Assembly: GCA_903921945.1 (NCBI GenBank)
Contig: CAIXSC010000696.1
Coordinates: 1 to 5,467, forward strand
Origin: an uncultured Planctomycetaceae bacterium
GTDB lineage: Bacteria > Planctomycetota > Planctomycetia > Pirellulales > Pirellulaceae
DNA length: 5,467 bases
Direction: 5' to 3'
How positions within the stretch are numbered: position 1 is the first letter of the stretch; every line of letters starts with the position of its first letter. Positions 1-5,467 of this stretch are shown one piece after another. The position numbers and the translations under genes were made by a program. The notes beneath the pieces were generated by a model that did no database searches, was not told the DNA's origin, and saw only the letters and a program-made list of their open reading frames with translations.

Positions 1-2094
1 GACGACCTCCAACGCTGGGAAACCGAAAAACTACCCGGCCGATTCGACGCTTGGCTGTCAGCCCGCCGCGCGGCTCGCGCGAACCCGGCCGCCACCCCCG
101 CCACAAATCCGGCCACCAGTCCTGCTACCAGTCCGGCCGGCAATTCGAACGCGAAGCCAGATGGCAACGCGTCAGCGGACACGGCGAGCGATCCGGCGAA
201 GCATTGGCTTACGCTCGACTTGGTGAACGCCACTTCCACCGGCAAAGCGACATTTGCCAAGCAAGAGGACGGTTCGTGGCGTGTCACAGGTGCGAATGTC
301 GATTTCGATACCTATTCGCTGGTCGGCGAGACCCACCTTGCTTCGATCCGCGCCTTGCGTCTCGACGCCTTGCCGGATCCATCGATGACCCGGGGTGGAC
401 CGGGGCGTGCTCCGAACGGCAACTTCGCCCTCGGCACGATCACGGTCACAGCCGAACCCTTGGACCGCTCGAAGCCGGCGGCCCCGGTTTCCCTGGCCCA
501 ACCACGCGCGACGTTTGAACAAAATTCGGGTTCGCTTTCCATCGCCTCTTCGCTGGACAACGATCCGAAGTCGGGCTGGGCGGTTGATCCGCAGTTTGGG
601 AAACCCCAAGCGGCCGCCTTCACGTTCGCCGAGCCAGTTGGCTATCCGCAAGGAACACGCCTGACGGTGACGCTCAAGTTCACGGTCAACAATCACCACA
701 ATCTTGGACGACCGCGACTCTCGATCACCAGCGCCGCGGAACCGCTGCCGCTCGATGCGGCTCCACGCTCGCAAACGCAAGCGGACCTGTTCGCCGAGCT
801 CGATCGGACCGCCGGCGACCTGCCGCCGGCGCTGCGCCAACGGGCGCTTGCTTGGTATCGCAGCCAGGACGCCGAATGGGCCGCGCTCCACGAAAAAATC
901 GCCCGCCACGATGCTTCAAAGCCGCAGCCGACGAAGACGCAAGTGATGGTCATAAGCGAAAACGTCAAACCGATCCCGCATCACGCGGACGGCCGCGGTT
1001 TCCCCCACTTCTACAAGGAAACTTTTTTTCTGAAGCGTGGCGATGTGGCTCAACGCCATGGTCCGGCGACTCCCGATTTCTTGCAGGTCCTACTGCCGGC
1101 ACGCGATCCAGGTAACTCGCCGGAACAGACGCTGGCCCGTTGGCAGGTCGCCGCGCCGCCGGAGGCCACCACCAGCTATCGCCGCCGCGCATTGGCGAAC
1201 TGGCTTACCGACGCCGATCAGGGGGCCGGTCATTTGCTGGCTCGCGTGATCGTCAATCGTTTGTGGCACCACCACTTCGGCAGAGGCATTGTGGCCACCC
1301 CGAACGATTTCGGACGCCAAGGACTACGTCCCACGCATCCGGAATTGTTGGATTACCTGGCGACCGAATTGATTCGTGGCGGCTGGAAGCTGAAGCCGAT
1401 CCATCGCCTCATCCTGTCCACGGCCGCCTATCGACAAGGCTCTCAACTGGACGAGGCTGACCAGCGGCTGGATCCCGAAAACCAATGGCTGTGGCGGTTC
1501 TCGCCCGCGCGGCTGCAAGCCGAAACGATTCGCGACAACATGCTCGCCGTCAGCGGCCAACTCGATCCGCGGATGTTCGGCCCCGGCAGTCTGGATGAAG
1601 GCCACAAGCGACGCAGCATCTACTTCATGATCAAACGCAGCAAGCTGATCGCGTCGATGCAGTTGTTTGACGCGCCCGAGCCGCTTGTCAGTATCGGCGG
1701 CCGACCCAGTACCACCATCGCGCCCCAGGCGCTAATGTTCCTGAATAGCCCGCATGTCCGCGGCTATGCGAAGGGGTTCGCCAAACGCTTGCTCGCCGAA
1801 CCGGCCGCGACTCCGGCGAATCCGGCTGCGGCGACTCCGGCTGCCGCAACTCCGGCTGCGGCGACGGGGGCCGCCTCACAGGGGACCGCTGCGATCGAGG
1901 CGCTGGTGACGCGCGGCTACCTCACGGCGCTGGCCCGTTCACCGGCCGCCGACGAACTCCGGGATGACGCCGGTTTCCTTGCCAGTCAATCCGAGTCCTA
2001 TCGCGCGGCAGGGAACCCGCAACCGCTGGAGGCGGCGTTGGCCGACTTCTGCCAAGTGCTGATGAGCCTCAACGAATTCATTTTTATCGAATAG
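1..2094 (+). CDS. DUF1553 (PSD1) domain protein, C-terminal part; 5' end outside window
   Basis: The frame is open from base 1 to the TAG at 2092-2094 (697 residues visible), so the start lies upstream; the in-frame TTG at 220 is only an internal codon. Residue numbers count from base 1. Residues 1-27 look like the end of a helical segment following a DUF1549-type region. Residues 28-66 are an Ala/Thr/Pro/Asn linker. About 69-250 is a beta-rich segment with the family signature GGPGRAPNGNF, resembling a discoidin-like insert. The DUF1553 domain follows: ALANWLT (397-403), NRLWHHHFG (419-427), FSPARLQAETIRD (500-512), FDAPEP (556-561) and APQALMFLNSP (574-584). A second Ala/Thr/Pro linker interrupts the C-terminal helices before the closing SLNEFIFIE. 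Family members are typically exported and often carry an N-terminal cytochrome c-like PSCyt1 domain, not visible here. The biochemical function is unknown. The DUF1501 partner gene follows after 83 bases. The family call is firm; the subfamily is not. Confidence 0.93.
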   Translation, partial: DDLQRWETEKLPGRFDAWLSARRAARANPAATPATNPATSPATSPAGNSNAKPDGNASADTASDPAKHWLTLDLVNATSTGKATFAKQEDGSWRVTGANVDFDTYSLVGETHLASIRALRLDALPDPSMTRGGPGRAPNGNFALGTITVTAEPLDRSKPAAPVSLAQPRATFEQNSGSLSIASSLDNDPKSGWAVDPQFGKPQAAAFTFAEPVGYPQGTRLTVTLKFTVNNHHNLGRPRLSITSAAEPLPLDAAPRSQTQADLFAELDRTAGDLPPALRQRALAWYRSQDAEWAALHEKIARHDASKPQPTKTQVMVISENVKPIPHHADGRGFPHFYKETFFLKRGDVAQRHGPATPDFLQVLLPARDPGNSPEQTLARWQVAAPPEATTSYRRRALANWLTDADQGAGHLLARVIVNRLWHHHFGRGIVATPNDFGRQGLRPTHPELLDYLATELIRGGWKLKPIHRLILSTAAYRQGSQLDEADQRLDPENQWLWRFSPARLQAETIRDNMLAVSGQLDPRMFGPGSLDEGHKRRSIYFMIKRSKLIASMQLFDAPEPLVSIGGRPSTTIAPQALMFLNSPHVRGYAKGFAKRLLAEPAATPANPAAATPAAATPAAATGAASQGTAAIEALVTRGYLTALARSPAADELRDDAGFLASQSESYRAAGNPQPLEAALADFCQVLMSLNEFIFIE
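97..144 (+). repeat. 12-nt coding tandem repeat (Pro-Ala-Thr-Ser/Asn linker)
   Basis: There are four 12-base units in frame, at 97-108, 109-120, 121-132 and 133-144, encoding PATN, PATS, PATS and PAGN. The second and third units differ at only two bases, both synonymous third-position changes. The array forms the core of a flexible linker just before the discoidin-like segment of the DUF1553 protein. It is probably a replication-slippage expansion maintained as a spacer. Confidence 0.75.
1821..1865 (+). repeat. 15-nt coding tandem repeat (Ala/Thr/Pro linker)
   Basis: There are three 15-base units at 1821-1835, 1836-1850 and 1851-1865 with pattern TCCGGCTGCSGCRAC. The outer two are identical and the middle one differs at two bases. 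A degenerate partial unit precedes them at about 1801-1820. In frame they encode repeated PAAAT. The array sits inside the C-terminal part of the DUF1553 domain, between the conserved APQALMFLNSP motif and the final helices, as a Pro/Ala/Thr loop insertion. Confidence 0.8.
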
Positions 2095-2171
2095 CTCGAA
2101 CAAACCGCTCGAACCAAGAGCTCATACCAAGAGCTCTTACTGAGATTTCAAACAAAACGCTCGAGGAGAAG
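2094..2171 (+). repeat. Degenerate 13-bp tandem repeat filling the intergenic gap
   Basis: Six consecutive 13-base units start at 2094, 2107, 2120, 2133, 2146 and 2159, with approximate consensus GCTCGAACCAAGA. Five of the six begin GCTC, the third and fourth positions (TC) are invariant, and position 11 is always A. The array begins on the last base of the upstream stop codon. Its sixth unit, gctcgaggagaag, contains most of the ribosome binding site of the DUF1501 gene. The 13-base period is not a multiple of three and the array lies outside coding sequence, so it is not a protein repeat. Its function is unknown; a slippage-derived spacer or a set of repeated binding sites are both possible. 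Confidence 0.8.
2116..2138 (+). other. Intercistronic hairpin inside the 13-bp array
   Basis: AAGAGCTC (2116-2123) and GAGCTCTT (2131-2138) are perfect inverted repeats, giving an 8-bp stem with a 7-base loop. The hairpin arises because two adjacent repeat units both contain the palindrome GAGCTC. No T run follows, so it does not look like an intrinsic terminator. It could act as an mRNA processing or stability element, or simply be a by-product of the repeat. Confidence 0.45.
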
Positions 2172-2172
2172 G
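2163..2172 (+). promoter_or_regulatory. Ribosome binding site of the DUF1501 gene
   Basis: The purine run GAGGAGAAGG ends five bases before the ATG at 2178. It is a strong Shine-Dalgarno match and fixes the start of the DUF1501 gene even though this makes the N-terminus unusually long. Confidence 0.8.
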
Positions 2173-2177
2173 TAGAC

Positions 2178-3755
2178 ATGGCGATACGCACTGAAGCCGA
2201 CGCCGCGGGGCGTTGTGACGCGCAGTCTGGGTCCGCCGCAGCGTGTGACTTGTGGGAAGCCGCGGCGCCCGGACGTTGGCCGCGGCGGGAATGGTTGCGA
2301 CGAGCGGGACTCGGGGCCGGCTTGCTGGGCTTGGCCGGCCTGCTGCGCGAAGAAGGACTACTGGGAGTCGCCTCAAGCGGCGAAGCCCAGGCAGCGGACG
2401 CCTTGCCGGCGAGCGGCAACGGTTCGCCGGGCGGCGCGCTCAATCCGCTCGCGCCGCGGTCCGGCCACTTCAGCGGCAAGGCCAAGTCGGTCATTTGGCT
2501 CTTCATCAACGGCGGTCCGAGCCACGTTGACACGTGGGAGCACAAACCCGAACTGGAGAAACGCGACGGCCAGGAATTGCCGGGTTTCGACCGCTTCACC
2601 GGTTTCTTCGCGAACGCCGTGGGGCCGTTGATGAAGTCGCCGTTCGCGTTCGAGCCGCAAGGCGAATGCGGCAAGCGAGTGTCTTCGATTTTTCCGCACT
2701 TGGGCCGCCATGTTGACAAGATGGCGTTCATCCACTCGCTGCACGGCAAGTCCAACAATCACAGTCCGGCGCTGTTCATGGCGAACACCGGCTTCACGCA
2801 AATGGGCTATCCGTGCGTTGGCTCGTGGGTGACCTATGGCCTGGGCAGCGAGAGCCGCGACCTGCCGTCGTTTGTCGTCATGTCCGATCCGCTCGGCCGC
2901 GGCCTTCCTAAAGGCTATTCGCTGAACTGGGGCGCGGGCTTTCTTCCCAGTGTGTTTCAAGGCACGTGGCTGAAGCCCCAAGGCGATCCGATCGACAACA
3001 TGAACCGCCCGGCGGAAATGTCCACCGCCCAACAGCGTGCCCAGCTTGATCTGCTGCAACGCTTGAACCAGCGGCACCTCGCCGAGCACGCGCGGGAACG
3101 CGAACTGGCCGCGCGTATCGAGAGCTTCGAACTGGCTTACCGAATGCAGTCGGCGGCCCCGGAAGCGATCGACCTCAATCGCGAGCCGGCCCATATCCAG
3201 CAACTGTACGGCATCGACAACCCCAAATGCGCGCATTTCGCGAAACAGTGCCTCACGGCCCGCCGCATGGTCGAGCGGGGTGTTCGCTTCGTCCAGATCT
3301 ATTCAGGTGGCATGGAAAACCAGCGTTCCTGGGACGGCCACAATGACATCAAGGGGAACCATACGCAGTTCGCCGAGGAGACCGATCAGCCGGTGGCCGC
3401 CTTGCTCGCCGACTTGCAGCAACGCGGCCTGCTCGACCAAACGCTGGTGGTTTGGGGCGGCGAGTTCGGACGGCTTCCTGTCGCGCAGAAATCGGACAAG
3501 CCCGGACGCGACCACAATCCGCACGCCTTCACCTACTGGCTGGCGGGCGGCGGCGCGAAGGGCGGCACCAGCTACGGCGCCAGTGATGACGTGGGTCACA
3601 AAGCGGCTGTCAATCCGGTGGATGTCCATGATCTGCACGCCACGATGCTCCACCTGATGGGGCTCGATCACAAGCGACTGACGTTCAATCTCAATGGCCG
3701 GGATTTCCGGTTGACCGATGTCGAAGGCCGCGTGATCCGCGAGGTATGCGCTTAA
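2178..3755 (+). CDS. DUF1501 domain protein (alkaline phosphatase/sulfatase-like fold), Tat-type export signal
   Basis: Complete, 525 residues, within the usual family size. Family motifs appear in order: GGPSHVDTW (112-120), SWDGHND (384-390), WGGEFGRLP (426-434), GRDHNPHAF (443-451), an AGGGAKGGTSYGASDD stretch around 457-472, then VHDLHATMLHLMGLDH near the end (483-498) and a closing RLTDVEGRVI. These Asp/His-rich motifs match the DUF1501 family, which is related to the alkaline phosphatase superfamily and suggests metal binding; the substrate is unknown. Residues 35-56 look like a Tat signal: PRREWLR followed by a Leu/Gly/Ala hydrophobic stretch, with a plausible cleavage site near AQA at 70-72. 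About 34 residues precede the arginine pair, longer than usual, but the strong ribosome binding site supports this start. It pairs with the upstream DUF1553 gene in the classic planctomycete arrangement, and its stop overlaps the next start. Confidence 0.95.
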   Translation: MAIRTEADAAGRCDAQSGSAAACDLWEAAAPGRWPRREWLRRAGLGAGLLGLAGLLREEGLLGVASSGEAQAADALPASGNGSPGGALNPLAPRSGHFSGKAKSVIWLFINGGPSHVDTWEHKPELEKRDGQELPGFDRFTGFFANAVGPLMKSPFAFEPQGECGKRVSSIFPHLGRHVDKMAFIHSLHGKSNNHSPALFMANTGFTQMGYPCVGSWVTYGLGSESRDLPSFVVMSDPLGRGLPKGYSLNWGAGFLPSVFQGTWLKPQGDPIDNMNRPAEMSTAQQRAQLDLLQRLNQRHLAEHARERELAARIESFELAYRMQSAAPEAIDLNREPAHIQQLYGIDNPKCAHFAKQCLTARRMVERGVRFVQIYSGGMENQRSWDGHNDIKGNHTQFAEETDQPVAALLADLQQRGLLDQTLVVWGGEFGRLPVAQKSDKPGRDHNPHAFTYWLAGGGAKGGTSYGASDDVGHKAAVNPVDVHDLHATMLHLMGLDHKRLTFNLNGRDFRLTDVEGRVIREVCA

Positions 3756-3757
3756 TG
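3741..3757 (+). promoter_or_regulatory. Translation-coupling junction (GAGG ... TAATG)
   Basis: The stop TAA (3753-3755) of the DUF1501 gene shares its last base with an ATG at 3755-3757. GAGG at 3741-3744 lies 10 bases upstream of that ATG, an acceptable Shine-Dalgarno spacing. The earlier in-frame ATG at 3746 would be only one base from GAGG. This favours the 3755 start and termination-reinitiation coupling. Confidence 0.6.
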
Positions 3758-5128
3758 CCATTGTTCGTCCGCCGCAGTCCCATGCCCTGCTCCGCCGATT
3801 CGCTGTTCGCATGGCACATGCGTCCCGGTGCGTTCGAGCGTCTGGCGCCGCCGTGGGATCGAGTCGAAGTGGAAAAGTGGGCCACGCCGGACCAAGTCGG
3901 GCAGCGCGCGATCCTCCGCGTGCGGGTCGCGCCGGGCGTGTGGAAACGCTGGATCGCCGAATACCGCGAGTACGAGCCGGGGCGACTGTTCCGCGACGTG
4001 CAAATCTCGGGGCCGTTCGCGGCGTTCGACCATCGGCATATCATGGATCCGAACGGCGCGGACCAAAGTTGGCTGGAGGATCGCATCGAGTACGCTCCGC
4101 CACTCGGCGCCCTCGGTCAATGTGTCGCCGGCGGCTGGGTCCGCCGGAGCCTTGAAAACATGTTCGCCTACCGCCACAAGACGACGGCCGACGACTTGGC
4201 GGCGTTCGCGGCCGCTCCCAGCCCCGCATTGCGAGTCGCGGTGACAGGGTCGCGGGGATTGGTAGGATCGGCGTTGGTGCCGTTTCTCACGGCGGGCGGA
4301 CATACGGTCGCGCGAATCGCGCGGCAGGGAGACGAGTTCGCGCCGCCGGCGGATGGCTGGGAGGCCCAAGACGCGGTCGTGCATCTGGCGGGGGCCGGTA
4401 TCGCGGACAAACGGTGGAGCGCGGCCAGGAAAGAGGTGATTCGGACGAGCCGCATCGAGGGCACCGAGCGTTTGTGCCGAACGCTCGCCGCCGCGCCGCG
4501 ACCGCCTCGAACCTTGGTCTGCGCGTCGGCGATCGGCATCTACGGGAATCGCGGCGACGAAGCACTCGACGAATCAAGCGCGGCGGGCGACGACTTTCTG
4601 GCAACCGTCTGCCGTGATTGGGAGGCCGCAACCGCGCCGGCCCGGGCGGCGGGGATCCGCGTGGTCCAACTTCGATTCGGCGTGGTGCTGTCAGCCCGCG
4701 GCGGCGCGTTGGCGAAAATGCTGCCGCCCTTCCGCATGGGCGCCGGCGGGCCCGTCGGCAATGGCCGGCAATGGATGAGCTGGGTGGCGCTCGACGATGC
4801 GATTGGCGCCATCCACCATGCAATCCGCTGCGAATCGCTCGACGGTCCCGCGAACGCGGTCGCCCCCGAACCGGCGCGAAACTCGGATTTCGGACGGATT
4901 CTAGGCCGGACGCTGCGTCGACCGGCCTTCGCTCCGCTTCCGGCATTCGCCGCCCGGTTGGCTTTTGGCGAACTGGCCGACGCCCTGCTGCTCGCTAGTC
5001 AACGGGTCGCGCCACGGCGTCTGATGGAGACCGGCTATCGATTCCGCTATCCCGACCTCGCAACCGCGTTGGGATATCAATTGGGGTCGATTCCGCAAGC
5101 CGATTCGACCGACCTGCGCCCGAAGTGA
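3755..5128 (+). CDS. TIGR01777-family SDR/epimerase-like protein with N-terminal SRPBCC-like domain
   Basis: 457 residues from the ATG at 3755 (460 if the in-frame ATG at 3746 is used). Residues 8-146 resemble an SRPBCC/START-like ligand-binding domain (FAWHMRPGAFERLAPPW start, DHRHIMDP in the middle). A Rossmann-fold SDR domain follows: nucleotide-binding TGSRGLVG (164-171), HLAGAGIADKRW (210-221), SAIGIYGNRGDE (258-269), RFGVVLS (307-313) and GRQWMSWV (337-344). A C-terminal DUF1731-like segment starts near 388 with RRPAF and contains GELADALLLASQRV. This architecture matches the TIGR01777 group, which includes E. coli YfcH and is sometimes annotated as a cell-division inhibitor on weak grounds; the reaction is not established. 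The Tyr of SAIGIYG is not followed by Lys at the +4 position of classical YxxxK (Gly267 there). No signal peptide is seen, so it is probably cytoplasmic. It is coupled to the DUF1501 gene. Confidence 0.93.
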   Translation: MPLFVRRSPMPCSADSLFAWHMRPGAFERLAPPWDRVEVEKWATPDQVGQRAILRVRVAPGVWKRWIAEYREYEPGRLFRDVQISGPFAAFDHRHIMDPNGADQSWLEDRIEYAPPLGALGQCVAGGWVRRSLENMFAYRHKTTADDLAAFAAAPSPALRVAVTGSRGLVGSALVPFLTAGGHTVARIARQGDEFAPPADGWEAQDAVVHLAGAGIADKRWSAARKEVIRTSRIEGTERLCRTLAAAPRPPRTLVCASAIGIYGNRGDEALDESSAAGDDFLATVCRDWEAATAPARAAGIRVVQLRFGVVLSARGGALAKMLPPFRMGAGGPVGNGRQWMSWVALDDAIGAIHHAIRCESLDGPANAVAPEPARNSDFGRILGRTLRRPAFAPLPAFAARLAFGELADALLLASQRVAPRRLMETGYRFRYPDLATALGYQLGSIPQADSTDLRPK

Positions 5129-5207
5129 GAACACTCCACGACCGGACGACCGTGTCACCGCCTGCCGCACCCACTTTTTACGGGCTATTTCCGCCGAGCG
5201 GCGACAA

Positions 5208-5280
5208 GCCGCCGGGCTGCGGAATCCGTGAGGATTCTTGAAAGAGTTAGGGAAACCGTTCGCGGATTCTGCGCGGCGGC
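5208..5280 (+). other. Long imperfect stem-loop, possible structured RNA element
   Basis: By eye, 5218-5232 pairs with 5259-5273 as 15 consecutive pairs, 11 Watson-Crick and 4 G-U. Beyond a 4/1 internal loop, GCCGCC (5208-5213) pairs with GGCGGC (5275-5280). The 26-base apical loop (5233-5258) is purine-rich and contains agagttagggaaacc. A competing small hairpin uses GAATCC (5222-5227) and GGATTC (5232-5237) around a GTGA loop, which fits the GNRA tetraloop pattern. No T run follows. The strand is given as + because the G-U pairs are counted for the + transcript. Confidence 0.4.
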
Positions 5281-5315
5281 GGCGTCACTTGGACAGAGTG
5301 TGACGGCTGGCCGGA

Positions 5316-5467
5316 ATGGAAAGTCGATTATCGGTCCTTCTGGGTTTCCTGCGGGTCGCCATCGCAGGAGTCGCAGGGTGCGGCGACAGCCGCGCCAGCG
5401 TGCGCCGTGGCTCGGAAGTTCGGCGAGGGACGAATCTTCGGCGGGACCCACACGAATCCCGGATGGA
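5316..5467 (+). CDS. Possible start of a lipoprotein gene, truncated by window edge
   Basis: An ATG at 5316 opens 50 codons to the window end. The product begins MESRLSVLLGFLRVAIAGVA followed by GCGDS, which resembles a lipoprotein signal with lipobox VAGC (Cys22), although an Arg at 13 interrupts the hydrophobic core. After the Cys the sequence becomes very Arg-rich, as out-of-frame GC-rich DNA often does. No good ribosome binding site precedes the ATG, and another + frame over the same bases has more coding-like third positions. It could be a chance open frame. Confidence 0.2.
   Translation, partial: MESRLSVLLGFLRVAIAGVAGCGDSRASVRRGSEVRRGTNLRRDPHESRM

Larger units (their letters stand above)
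5129..5467. other. Non-coding or unassigned 3' region
   Basis: These 339 bases follow the last gene and contain no convincing gene. There is a T5 run at 5175-5179 but no strong stem directly before it, so no intrinsic terminator is called. The middle holds a long stem-loop (5208-5280). The right part (from about 5251) is stop-free in one + frame without a start codon, and an ATG at 5316 opens a second frame; both run off the window. The minus-strand frame across 5185-5451 has no recognisable protein signature. Confidence 0.5.

Noticed and set aside
220..222. TTG as the start of the DUF1553 gene
   Set aside because: The same frame is open back to base 1 with family-like sequence and there is no ribosome binding site before the TTG; the real start is upstream of the window.
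172..909. Minus-strand open frame of 245 codons inside the DUF1553 gene
   Set aside because: Arg-rich shadow of a gene with clear family motifs on the other strand.
2084..2758. Minus-strand open frame of 224 codons across the intergenic repeat and the start of the DUF1501 gene
   Set aside because: It is mostly antisense to a real gene, rich in Ser/Pro/Arg, with no recognisable domain. Passing through the intergenic repeat is consistent with chance openness.
2373..3236. Minus-strand open frame of 287 codons inside the DUF1501 gene
   Set aside because: It lies antisense to strongly conserved DUF1501 motifs and has the Arg/Ala/Val-rich composition of a GC-driven shadow frame with no family signature.
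5137..5179. Possible intrinsic terminator (CACG...CGTG followed by T5)
   Set aside because: The stem is only four base pairs and the T run is about 20 bases further on; the geometry does not fit an intrinsic terminator.
5250..5286. GGGAAACC followed by CGTC, reminiscent of ECF sigma promoter elements
   Set aside because: The gap is about 25 bases, well beyond the usual 16-17, and the intervening DNA is extremely GC-rich; not supportable as a promoter.

Overview
The window is GC-rich bacterial DNA that looks planctomycete in origin. A large DUF1549/DUF1553-type protein (only its C-terminal part is in the window) is followed on the same strand by a DUF1501 protein. This tandem pair is expanded in Planctomycetes and close relatives and is rare elsewhere. 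The assignment rests on recognising the families by eye; no database search was possible.

Layout, all on the + strand: (1) 1-2094, the 3' part of a DUF1553 (PSD1) gene whose start lies upstream of the window, carrying two separate Ala/Thr/Pro low-complexity linkers built from short DNA repeats. (2) 2095-2177, an intergenic gap almost entirely made of a degenerate 13-bp tandem repeat (six in-phase units, 2094-2171). The last unit grades into the ribosome binding site of the next gene, and an 8-bp perfect hairpin lies inside the array. (3) 2178-3755, a complete DUF1501 protein with a Tat-like signal behind an unusually long N-terminal extension. (4) 3755-5128, a TIGR01777-family SDR/epimerase-like protein with an N-terminal SRPBCC-like domain, coupled to the DUF1501 gene through a TAATG stop/start overlap. 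(5) 5129-5467, about 340 bases with no convincing gene. It holds a long imperfect stem-loop (5208-5280) and two weak open frames that run off the right edge.

The three genes probably form one transcription unit. The first two fit the usual planctomycete pair of exported proteins: DUF1553 proteins often carry c-type cytochrome (PSCyt1) domains N-terminally, which here would be outside the window, and DUF1501 proteins resemble the alkaline phosphatase/sulfatase superfamily. Their biochemical role is not established. The third is a predicted cytoplasmic nucleotide-binding protein, so its tight coupling to an exported pair is functionally unexplained.

No tRNA, rRNA, CRISPR array, insertion sequence or clear intrinsic terminator was seen. 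The least ordinary features are the 13-bp intergenic array and the 3' stem-loop; neither is proof of a new system.
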